From Mayamaea pseudoterrestris (taxonomy: Eukaryota; Bacillariophyta; Bacillariophyceae; Sellaphorales; Sellaphoraceae): a stretch of DNA of 64,000 nucleotides. Numbering within the stretch: position 1 is the first letter of the stretch; every line of letters begins with the position of its first letter. The position numbers were made by a program, and so were the translations under genes. This document shows positions 1-8,582 of the stretch, one piece after another. The notes below the pieces were generated by a model. The model saw only the letters and a program-made list of their open reading frames with translations. It did not search any database and was not told the DNA's origin. Location: the NCBI GenBank assembly GCA_027923505.1, contig BROI01000007.1:806001-870000 (forward strand), in the 5' to 3' direction.

Positions 1-587
1 ACTTATCAAGGTAAGCGAAGTGAAAGCTCGCATGTTACAGATTTGTGTGCATTCTCAAAAATTTTGCCATTGTCCAGCACGCCCGTTGTGGCGAAGGACT
101 TGGATTTCTCACGTATCCGGCGGCAGAAATTGGCGTTATTGCTAGTCCGGCGAGCGGATGGACAGCATCACTCAGCGGGCTCGTCGAAAACGAGACGCTG
201 GTGACTGGAACACACCAGCTCCTCTACGATGACGGTTTGGAGTGGGACGGCGGAACACCGTCCTGTGTTGAGGCGTCCTTTGTTGCAACCAGTGTTCTAA
301 AAACCATGGCAAATGTGCAGTCGCAACATGACTATGTGCAAAATATCAAAATCGCCTTCCTTGCTCGCGTTCGAACGTTGCTCTCTGATTCGCAAGTGGC
401 GGCGCTGTCGGATTCGAACACTATAGCCATTCCAGTCACCAAGATTGTTGAGAATCTTCCATTCGGACTGGATTACAAAATTGTGCATGGGGTGGCTTAT
501 CTACGAATCGGCTTTGGCGTTCACAATCTCGATTACCATTTGGATGCGCTAGTGGAATTGCTGGAAGCAACGGGCATGCTTTCTTAA
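1..587 (+). CDS. Class V aminotransferase-like PLP enzyme, C-terminal part (5' truncated)
   Basis: Only the C-terminal part lies in the window. A short intron (about 11-77; donor AAG|GTAAGC, acceptor CAG) probably interrupts it, so exons are <1-10 and 78-587. The joined residues K-HARCGEGLGFL match the spacing of a PLP-lysine loop followed by a glycine turn in class V aminotransferases (cysteine desulfurase, kynureninase and relatives). Further on, WDGGTPSCVEASF resembles the GGTP segment of that fold. The last 30 residues (RIGFGVHNLDYHLDALVELL) match the usual C-terminal R-x-S-F-x-x-Y-N-x-x-x-x-x-D strand-helix. The exact substrate cannot be told. It converges on the TBC gene downstream with about 90 bp between the stops. 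Confidence 0.6.
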
Positions 588-680
588 ATATAAACGTATG
601 CAATACATGAATGAATGATGCGAAGCATGATTGACTATTTATTTATACACGAGGACCATAGTTTGAGTTATGTTCTGCCG

Positions 681-3140
681 CTACAAGAAATCCATCCACT
701 CCTCAGCGTCGGCAGGCATCGCCCAAACCAACAGGTCGCGCGCGTCTTGTGTCCACTTTTTATAAATCTTTTTGGAAATGACTTGAACCTTTGCCAAACG
801 ACACTGCTGTGATTGAAATTTCTCGAATGCATCCTTCTTCAGATTATTGAAGACGACGGCGACAACAGCCTTGCCATTTGCGTACACAGTCGAAAAGTCG
901 GTTTGGTGCTCCTTGATTTTGCTTACCAATACAGACTTGAGCTTTAACACCACATTGATAATTTCGCCACGCTTGCCTCTTGTCTTTGGTGGGAGTATAT
1001 GATGATCGCTTGTGGACAAGCTTTCGGTCATTTCGGAGTGATTGCCCTTCGTCATGAACTTACGGTCGTAGACAAAAGCATGGGGCTTCCAGTCAATGTC
1101 GCGAAACGTCGTCGGCTCTTGAGCCAAGCACCACCCGATGATTAAATAATCTCTCTCGCCCATTGTCGGGAATGGCGCATCATCAATCGTAAGGTTGGAC
1201 TGCGAAGCAGCGGCAGATACAACTTTGTGCGGCACCACTGACAAAAACTCCAAGTCGACACCCTCTCGAGGAGGCATTGATGTTGCACCATCACTATTAA
1301 AAGGGTAATTGACTGCTGCACAATATACCATGAATAAGCAGAGTATCGTCACTGCAGCGACTAGAGCCAGTGCAATCAGTATCTTGCGAGTGCTGGCGAT
1401 GCGATCCGGCAAACCCAACGCGGCATTGGCCAGTGGATGCTTGTTTTCCAAACCATCAGCGACAAATGAGGCAATATTAGTAATGTTCCCATCCGAAGCT
1501 CCGTCCATGTCAAGGATAAAATCGCAGGGCGCCGTCGACCACTCTGGAAGCTCCACTGCCAGAGCTCCAACCACCGAGAAAGTACTTGACTCGCTTTCAT
1601 TTAGCTCCATGATTCGACCAACAAGCTCCTGTGGCGGCATTGCTTTCATGTAAACAAGCGCTTGTTGGACAATCTTCTCTGCGCTCTCCAAGTCATGCAA
1701 AGCACTTGCGACGACGTCCATGATCATCGACATTGACGTTCCATCATCTCGTTCGTCAACTCCATTCACCTTACTCAAGTCATCAAGCACCGTCATCATC
1801 TCCAGCACATCGTCACGGTAACCCGTCATGACAGCCATGCAGGCGTACGCGGAAAAGATAGGATGAGAGATCATGAATGCGTCCAGGAGACGAGCCGCCA
1901 CGGTCATATCCAGACCACTCAACCAGCTCCCATTCAACCAGTACTGGGCAAGTTGTATAGCAGCCATTTTACAGCGCCCACTAGTCTTGACGCGGTGATA
2001 AAGCTTGGGCTCAAATTGCTCCAGCAGAGAAAAAGCAATCGTCTTCGCAAGTTCTTGTTCTGTTTCAGCGCCACAAAGTGCATGGCGCAGTGACGACTTG
2101 GCCATCTGCTGCAAAACAACAGTCGACAACGAAAACGAGTCGAAATGAATCCAAAGTAGCGCCGCAATGTCAGGAAGACCTGGAGCGTAATAATATCGGT
2201 TCTGATGGTCTTCTGTGCCATAATACCAGCCGTCATTGTTCGTTGACTCGTACGTAGGCGGAGGAGTGGAGAGCAAGTGGTGGACGATCCTGTAGAGTAT
2301 CAACTGCTCCTCTGGCGAGGATGGCTTATGTTTCGTCGTCTGCAAAGTCTTTTGTAGAAGTGTATTCTCATCCGGCGAACCAAGGGGCCAATTATCTTCC
2401 AACGGCTTGACTAGTGTTTCCGTTTCCTCCGAGTTGCAGCGACTGTCATTGCCCAAGGAACTTGTAGTACTCGCCGGAGAAATGTCCATTCGCTCAGGAG
2501 ACGTCGAACTCTTAGCAATTGGACTCCTTGAAGAAATGCCATTGTCATTTTCGAAACGAACCATGCGAATGGGCGTCTTGTTGTCGGTGTGCACCTCCAG
2601 GTCGGGCGCCTCTTGAATCATTGGCTCGCGTCCACTGAGCAAAATGCGACGACATTCCTCCACGTTCCACGTAACATGCGCTACTCCTTCGCGCAAGGCT
2701 TTCATGCAAGCCTTGGAAGGATGCGCCTTGCCGTGAATGTCGTTGGATACAATCGCGTGGCGGCAGCTTGATAATTTCGGCCAAGCCAACTGGCGCAATT
2801 CGTGATTCAGCAAGCCTCCAGGCGTCAAGCAAAATTCTCGCAGCTTCCACAAGTCGACGCGGCCGTCTTGGTTTCCAAAGAGACAAGCTCGAATGGATTC
2901 CTCCTTGGAAATCAGTTGCTGCTGGCGCGCGAATGGATTCATTGCCATGCGATTCGTCGAAGCAGTCAACAGGATTGTCGGGATTGATAGCATGCTCGTC
3001 GCGAAACTCTCGAAAAGAATGGCAGCATAATTCTTGCCTCCTGCGTTTTCGTTCTCCATTCGTAGTTGCGAAATGCTTGTAGGAGTTGCGGTGGATGCCG
3101 CTGCAGTTTCAAAGCGCTGCGCCAGATCCATGGCCGTCAT
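681..3140 (-). CDS. TBC-domain membrane protein, TBC1D20/Gyp8-like
   Basis: 819 residues in one exon, ATG at 3140. Residues ~94-122 (DLWKLREFCLTPGGLLNHELRQ..AWPKL) match the start of TBC1D20-type Rab-GAP domains. The TBC fold continues to about residue 500 (YYAPGLPDI; LLDAFMISHPIFSAYACMAVM). One strong hydrophobic helix (ILIALALVAAVTILCLFMVYC) at about 610-640 fits the C-terminal anchor of TBC1D20, but ~180 further residues follow it, with no domain I recognise. TBC1D20/Gyp8 act on Rab1/Ypt1 at the ER-Golgi boundary. Both catalytic fingers look lost: the IxxDxxR arginine-finger site reads VTWNVEE and the YxQ glutamine finger reads YYAPG. It may therefore bind Rabs or scaffold rather than stimulate GTP hydrolysis. 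The family call is firm; the loss of activity rests on alignment by eye. Confidence 0.75.
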   Translation of the reverse strand: MTAMDLAQRFETAAASTATPTSISQLRMENENAGGKNYAAILFESFATSMLSIPTILLTASTNRMAMNPFARQQQLISKEESIRACLFGNQDGRVDLWKLREFCLTPGGLLNHELRQLAWPKLSSCRHAIVSNDIHGKAHPSKACMKALREGVAHVTWNVEECRRILLSGREPMIQEAPDLEVHTDNKTPIRMVRFENDNGISSRSPIAKSSTSPERMDISPASTTSSLGNDSRCNSEETETLVKPLEDNWPLGSPDENTLLQKTLQTTKHKPSSPEEQLILYRIVHHLLSTPPPTYESTNNDGWYYGTEDHQNRYYYAPGLPDIAALLWIHFDSFSLSTVVLQQMAKSSLRHALCGAETEQELAKTIAFSLLEQFEPKLYHRVKTSGRCKMAAIQLAQYWLNGSWLSGLDMTVAARLLDAFMISHPIFSAYACMAVMTGYRDDVLEMMTVLDDLSKVNGVDERDDGTSMSMIMDVVASALHDLESAEKIVQQALVYMKAMPPQELVGRIMELNESESSTFSVVGALAVELPEWSTAPCDFILDMDGASDGNITNIASFVADGLENKHPLANAALGLPDRIASTRKILIALALVAAVTILCLFMVYCAAVNYPFNSDGATSMPPREGVDLEFLSVVPHKVVSAAASQSNLTIDDAPFPTMGERDYLIIGWCLAQEPTTFRDIDWKPHAFVYDRKFMTKGNHSEMTESLSTSDHHILPPKTRGKRGEIINVVLKLKSVLVSKIKEHQTDFSTVYANGKAVVAVVFNNLKKDAFEKFQSQQCRLAKVQVISKKIYKKWTQDARDLLVWAMPADAEEWMDFL

Positions 3141-4400
3141 GGTTCCGATTCCGATGTGAATGTATTGCTTGCAGACGGGCTGTTACGACGCGAGCCAAAT
3201 TATCGCTGGCTATTCCACGCCCGCTTTACTACAATCAGTTGCGATTAAAGGTGAGTCTCTACCATGCAACTAGCGTGATGCGCCGTCACACGCAGCACGC
3301 AGCGAGGGGCGAGGACGGAGGAAAAAGATTGCGTTCCGTCCCCAACGATCGTCTAAATCAGTCGCATCTGACGCCAAACGGTACTCCACATATCGTACCG
3401 GTACTCAAGATTGCGTGCGGCGGAATGGCCGATGCTCTCACAGTCAGTCCCTTTCATTCGCAATAAAGTTGTCTTTTCACAGCAAACAAAAGCTCTAACA
3501 AGCCTTATATCGAATTGGGCATGTATTCCTGCCTTGGAAGTTTCGGAACTAGCCAGCTGCACCTTTGTGGTCGTTGGTTTTTGGAGCCGCAGTGGACGAG
3601 TCGAGTGTGTACAAAGTGTGGCCCTTGTCCTTGCTTTGCGATACGCTTATTCCTTCGTACGCAATAAACATCCGATCATGTCTTTGATATGTTGTATGTG
3701 AATACTTTACATGTCCTTGCAAGCATTGAAAATGCCCAACGGTGTTCAGCAGTGACCAAAATTACAACCTTGTTTTAAGTGGTTCATGGTTCATGCTATC
3801 GTTTTCATATCATTGGCTATGTTCCATGCAGCCGCCATTTATGCTTCTTTGGTCTTTGTTTTTGTCTTGGACGCAGTGGAAAGTAGTAGTATTGAAAGGG
3901 GTTTTCAAGCGGCAGCGGTTGAGCCAGTTACAGTGTCACGCTTTGGTTCGCGCCCACATTGGCTCGTTTACTACGACCAACTAGCCTGCGAGTATATAAT
4001 TGCGGCAAGCGGTTCTGATGGAGGCGCAGGAGAAACAGCCGGTGGCTTGGTTTCAAACAAGTGTTAAGTGCGGTTGGGGCCGTATGGAAAAAGGTGATTT
4101 TGGCAACTTTTCGGCTTTCCCTTGCAATCGCCTTGGCTCTTTCATAGCAACCAACCTGATTATCCTCCGTTATATACTTGAGGCAAGGCTCCTACATTGA
4201 CGAGTTCATTCGGGACATTCGGGACACCGCACATGTCTCATATTCGCAGCTGACGGCGCAGGAGTGGCGACACAATTTTGAAAAAGCTGCTGCGAATAGT
4301 TCATAACTCTGGGGCTATGTTGGAGTTCCTGTGCCGTGTACAGAGTTTTACGGATCATCGAGCATGGATGCGCCGGGGAGGATGGCGACTTTTAGTGCCG
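3141..4400. other. Gene-poor intergenic DNA upstream of the TBC gene
   Basis: No convincing gene. The ORFs here are short, lack recognisable domains and lack good starts. A GTACCGGTAC palindrome lies at 3395-3404, about 250 bp upstream of the TBC start, and recurs in another promoter of this window (52138-52147). Confidence 0.4.
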
Positions 4401-4454
4401 TCTACTCCATTGTCGTTTGCCTGTAAATGAAACAAATAGTGTGCAGCTTGAGTG

Positions 4455-5110
4455 GTACACTGCTCCCATTGCAGCGCCTTGACGTTTCGCTTTGCAACGA
4501 GGATGGTTCGAATATAACAATCGACACGCGTCCAATCCTTTTATATATAGCGGCAACGTTTCCTGGCATAATAGTGGTCCACTTGCTTGCCGCTTGATCC
4601 TAATCGAATATTCCGCAGGTTGGAGTGGAAAAGACTGCTCCCATTGCAGCGCCTTGACGTTTCGTTTGCAACCAGAATGGCTCAAATAACAATTAACAGC
4701 CGTCCATCCTTTTATATTTAAGCGGCATGGGTTGTTGGCGTTTAGAGTGGTCCAGCTGGCTGGCTTGCGTTGAAACGAATGTACTGGAGCCTCGACAAAT
4801 GCTCCATTGGAGCTCACAACCAGGATGGCTCAAATGTATCAATCAAGACCTGTTACATTCTGTTATATGTAAGCGGATTGATTTTTTAACGTTTAAAGTG
4901 AACCATCTAGTTAGCGCTTGCTTCTTGACGCCTTCACTGCACCTGGACTACTCCATTGGCATTGCTCCGTTGCGCGGCTCCAAACAAGTCGCGCGCAAAG
5001 GATGCTTAAACATTGCAACCAAGGCCTGCTTCATCCTTCTACGTGTACGCGGCATGGATTTCTGGTATTTACAGTGCTCGGTGTGGCTGGCGCTTGCTTG
5101 CAAACATCTT
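4455..5110. repeat. Degenerate tandem repeat, about four units of ~150-180 bp
   Basis: Three landmarks recur in the same order. TGCTCCCATT...GCAGC occurs at 4461, 4635 and (decayed) 4800 and ~4950. TTATAT..AAGCGGC occurs at 4541, 4711, 4862 and (decayed) 5041. AGTGGTCCA..TTGC occurs at about 4573, 4745, 4898 and 5071. The first two units are closest and 174 bp apart; later units are more diverged. No terminal inverted repeats or coding function were seen. It is an old tandem duplication or minor satellite. Confidence 0.65.
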
Positions 5111-5548
5111 TACTGCAGCCCTAGCGGCGACTTTCGCAATTGGCTTGTCTCGACCCACATGAGTCAGCAACTTCATTACAGCAAAATATTATAGTTACAC
5201 TATTGAAGAGCTAGTACTTTTTACGTCCTCTGACTCATCCCATTCTCGGTAACTACCTAGCACTTGCTCCCCACGCAACAATGACAGCATTGTCAATATG
5301 GTAGTGGACCAATCCAGTGGCATTGTCTACAGCTACAGTTAAGTCAGTATTATGTGCCATTTCTGCTCAAACTTCCTTTGAACCAACAGCAACACCAATG
5401 CGCCATCATACAAATAGTACTGGCAAATTTCCAGGATTCAGGGAACACACCAGCAAAAGCATACGCGCAATGTGTTGGAATTGAGAAGTTTGTATAAACA
5501 TCGCATTAGAAACAAGTAAATAGTAAATGGTCATTTTTGTCGATGTGG
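5111..5548. other. Intergenic DNA, nothing recognised
   Basis: A-T-rich sequence without a supported ORF, RNA gene or clear repeat, apart from faint echoes of the preceding tandem repeat (for example near 5290-5330). Confidence 0.3.
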
Positions 5549-5896
5549 CTAGTTTTCGCTTTCCTGAATCGTCATTAATGGCTTCAAGTCCTCTTTCTCC
5601 TCGTATGTTTTTCTGAAGCGGATGTACTCCTCGACGTTGTCGCGGAAGGCGTATGTGGGGTACGTCTTCTTGACTGTTGCTATTTTTGTTGCATCCTCAC
5701 GTATCGTCACCTTGATTGTTTCCACCTTTAATCTTGCAACCCTTGCGGCGGCGGTCCTCTCCAACATGCAAGCGAACCGTGGTGCACCTTGCATCACGAA
5801 ATCACTTGGAATGCTTGCTGCCCGTGCAGGGCTTGCGCTTCTTGCTTGCTGTGCCTCCAGCTTGGAATTGGGCCTGGAATCGTACGTTGTCGGCAT
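5549..5896 (-). pseudogene. Gypsy-type gag remnant (N-terminal part only)
   Basis: A 115-residue open frame. Its second half (LKVETIKVTIREDA...KKTYPTYAFRDNVEEYIRFRKTYEE..DLKPLMT) aligns with the start of the intact Gypsy Gag in this window (FKVKVRLDPDDA...DKTYTCYDPKDAETFCHMRRTFEEYVEHRPLTTT). Order and spacing match, but residues have diverged. Nothing resembling the rest of gag, pol or LTRs flanks it. It is therefore a fragment of a related, older element, or less likely an isolated gag-derived host ORF. Confidence 0.6.
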
Positions 5897-5949
5897 TTCA
5901 TAGGCTTTTGAATAGTCCGTCTTGACAGGCTCAACTGCAGTTCAAAGAA

Positions 5950-6699
5950 TGACTGTTGTGAATGCCTTATCCGGACCGTTGGGATCCATTTGGATGCGCT
6001 TGTCTCGGCCCGCAAGGTCGCAACAATATTGCCAATTTAAAGCGGCACGCAAGGCCGTCCCGACACGAGGTTGAGAAACTTGCAAAACTTATGATCCAAT
6101 TCATGTTATTGCACTGTCCTGATGGTGAAGTATTGCCTAAATGCATTGGCTGGTAGATTCGAGAATGGAACATGACGAGTCCATCTTGCTCAATGGCGGG
6201 GCAGGTGCATTCCATGAACGTGACGGTCGATCCCCGCGGCTCGTCGAATGCGCGGTCATGAACACGCCAAAATGATGTTCATCCTTGCTTTTGAACTTGA
6301 CGACACATCCAAAGTTGCGACCGTGCTTTTCGAGATTGTTTAAAATGGTGTTGGGCACGTAAATGTTGCGCGAAAGCTTGCCTTGAGCGGTCAATTTCCA
6401 TCGATTTTCCGCCAATGGAAGGGCTTGCATTGTGGTTGATCCCACTTGCGGAAACTAGGCATTCGCTTGACCCCTTCCGGTGGTCCAGTCGCGGCAGAGC
6501 GCCTCGTACGCGGCGCATGGAGGCATGGTGAGTTTTGGGAGTTGTGTCGGGAGACTGTTGTGAAGGCTGTGGGTGCGACGAGGTTGACGATTGGCGATGT
6601 GCGTGCGTACGCGTCGGATTGGAACGACTTGTCGCGCTCGAACACATTCGCCTCGTAGCGGTAATCAAGTTCCGTCACGGTCACAGCATGCATGACCAT
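5950..6699 (-). pseudogene. Frameshifted coding remnant of unknown family, cut by the Copia 5' LTR
   Basis: Reading leftward from the Copia LTR, protein-like stretches occur in successive frames: VTVTELDYRYEANVFERDK (from 6699), LPLAENRWKLTAQGKLSRNI..GCVVKFKSKDEHHFGVFMT (to ~6250), then STVTFMECTCPAIEQDGLVMFHSRIYQPMHLG (to ~6140). At least two frameshifts separate them. The family is not recognised. The first codon phase matches that of the host fragment on the other side of the Copia element (ending at 13532), so this may be the rest of the same gene. That link is inference. Confidence 0.4.
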
Positions 6700-7002
6700 G
6701 AGTCGAAACAATTAAGGTTCAGGCCCTGCCAGTGTCCGTTTGTTTCGGTTGATCCTCATGGCTGGATATCTGTTAATATCCAGTATCTGTGAATACTCAA
6801 GTTACTTAAGCTACAGAAGCAAGCCGACGTTACCAACACGTCGGCAACGGTCCCCTTAAAGTAGCGGTAACCACTAAATCAAATCATTCTATTGCAAAGT
6901 ACACGCAATCCTCTCGTTCCCCTTCTTCTTACCAAGCTAGTAGACTGATCATCTCCTACTTGACCAAGTCCTCAAGGTAACTCGACACAAGTTGCATTGA
7001 TA
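6700..7002 (+). repeat. Copia 5' LTR
   Basis: 303 bp, from TGAGTCG (TG at 6699-6700) to TTGATA. It contains two perfect hairpins. The first is CTGGATAT/ATATCCAG with a 6-nt loop at 6762-6783. The second is GCCGACGT/ACGTCGGC with a 7-nt loop at 6823-6845. Both recur unchanged in the 3' copy. Confidence 0.92.
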
Positions 7003-8486
7003 GGTTATTCGTCCCAATCACGCGCCCTACTGCCGCTACAAAATCTCGTTCTAGACCCCGAGAAAAGCATGTCTACCGACAACAACGACACCGACACGGA
7101 GCAGTACTTCGACACTCCTCCTCCCAAACCCCAAGTTGGCTCTCCAACGTCTGCTGCAGCTGACCTTGCCACGCTCATTACAGCTCTCAAGTCGATTCCA
7201 TCCGACCAGCTTAAGATCCTCCTCCAAGCCGTCCAACCGACCGACGCGTCGTCGCCTGGAGACGCCTCTCCTCCCAAGGATGAAACCTCTATTCCAACGG
7301 CCAACGAATATGTTTCCCTCATTGGTGGTTACCTCGATGCCGAGCGCAAGATTGCCTTTTGTGGAGGCAAGCCGAATCTTGACTACACGCTCCCCCAAGT
7401 GCTCGAGGACGACCCGCTTGCCAAGCACATCCCCAAGACGCCAGCTTGCCACCGCGATCTCACCATGAAGCGTGCTGCTCAAGACTACGCCATTCGCATT
7501 GCTTTCAAGCCTTCAATTGGAAAGTTAGAGAACCCCAAGCGAAGACCACTGATACTCACACCTTCGCTATCTTCTTTATGCGCATCGCTCAAGCCAACGC
7601 TGATCTCTCATACGAGGCTGCCGACAAGATGAAGGCCGAGCTCCGTGCTTACAAATTGACCGACGTTTCCTTCCAAGACGTTCACCATTTTGGTGCCAAG
7701 TTCCTCAACACTGAGCGCCAGCTTCACAATGGCAAGCGCTGGGACCATTCCCTTGGATTAATCTTCATTAGAGAGCTTTCCAAGTGTCCTTCGGAGGTGA
7801 TGCGCGTTACGTTCATTGGCATTGGAGAACGGTACGACACTGCCCTTCGTGAAATCAATCCCCTCTCCTACGACGAGCAGCGCTCTCGCATGTTCAGTTT
7901 AAACGTTCATATCTCCCAGTTGGTTGAACGCGCTGACGACCTTTACGCTCAGATCAAAGCAGTTGATGGAGGATGGCCTCCGCTTGTCAATATTGTCGAC
8001 AAGAAAGCTCCCGATATCAACTCGTTGACGAAACTCAGCCACGCCGAGCAAGCTGCTCTCATCTCAAGCGGCCAAGTTGACATCAACAATCTCGTTCAAT
8101 CCAAGGTCAAAGAGCTCCGCACAAAGGACAAGAAGCAGTTGGAGGCGTACAAGAAGCGATTCGCCAAGCAGTCGCCAACTGGCGACACCAAGGCTCCAAA
8201 CACGACTCCTTCTGGCGATTCCACCAAGACCGCCGAAAAGCGAGCTGAACGCCCTTTACCAGCATGGCGCACAAAGCCGCCTGCTGCCAACAATAAAGAT
8301 GAAGTCAAGGAGGTTGGCAAGTACAAGTTCCAGTGGTGCGACAAGTGCTCCAAGTGGGTGTGGAATCATACGTCTGCAACGCACAAATCCAAGTCGCCCG
8401 AGGCAAACAACTTCATTCTTGCCGACTCCTCCAACGTGTTTGAAGAATTCACCGACTACGCTCCCTTCGCTGACAGTCAGGAATGA
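6997..8486 (+). pseudogene. Copia gag, broken by one frameshift
   Basis: The first frame (6997-7632, likely start ATG at 7069, MSTDNNDTD) and a second frame (open through 8486) together form one Gag. Protein sense passes from ..YAIRIAFKPSIGKLENPK to KTTDTHTFAIFFMRIAQAN at about 7540, consistent with loss of one base. The second part is rich in charged helices (YEAADKMKAELRAYKL; RMFSLNVHISQLVERADDL). It ends with a Cys/His motif, C-x2-C-x7-H-x4-H (CDKCSKWVWNHTSATH), in place of the usual CCHC knuckle. Pol follows in another frame after a 96-bp gap. Confidence 0.8.
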
Positions 8487-8582
8487 CTTGAATGCGGAAG
8501 GACGCCGCCTCTTCTTCTCTTTGTTCAAGCGTTTTGTTTCAAGACTGCCTTCGCCCGGTTCATCCTCAAGCCCGTCGCCGCC

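Noticed and set aside
3413-3470. tRNA-like start (GCGG...TGGCCGA) in the TBC upstream region
   Set aside because: No acceptor, anticodon or T-arm pairing could be assembled downstream.
4392-4817. 141-codon minus-strand ORF with two internal repeats
   Set aside because: It is produced by two tandem-repeat units 174 bp apart, a multiple of three. Other units break the frame and no domain is seen.
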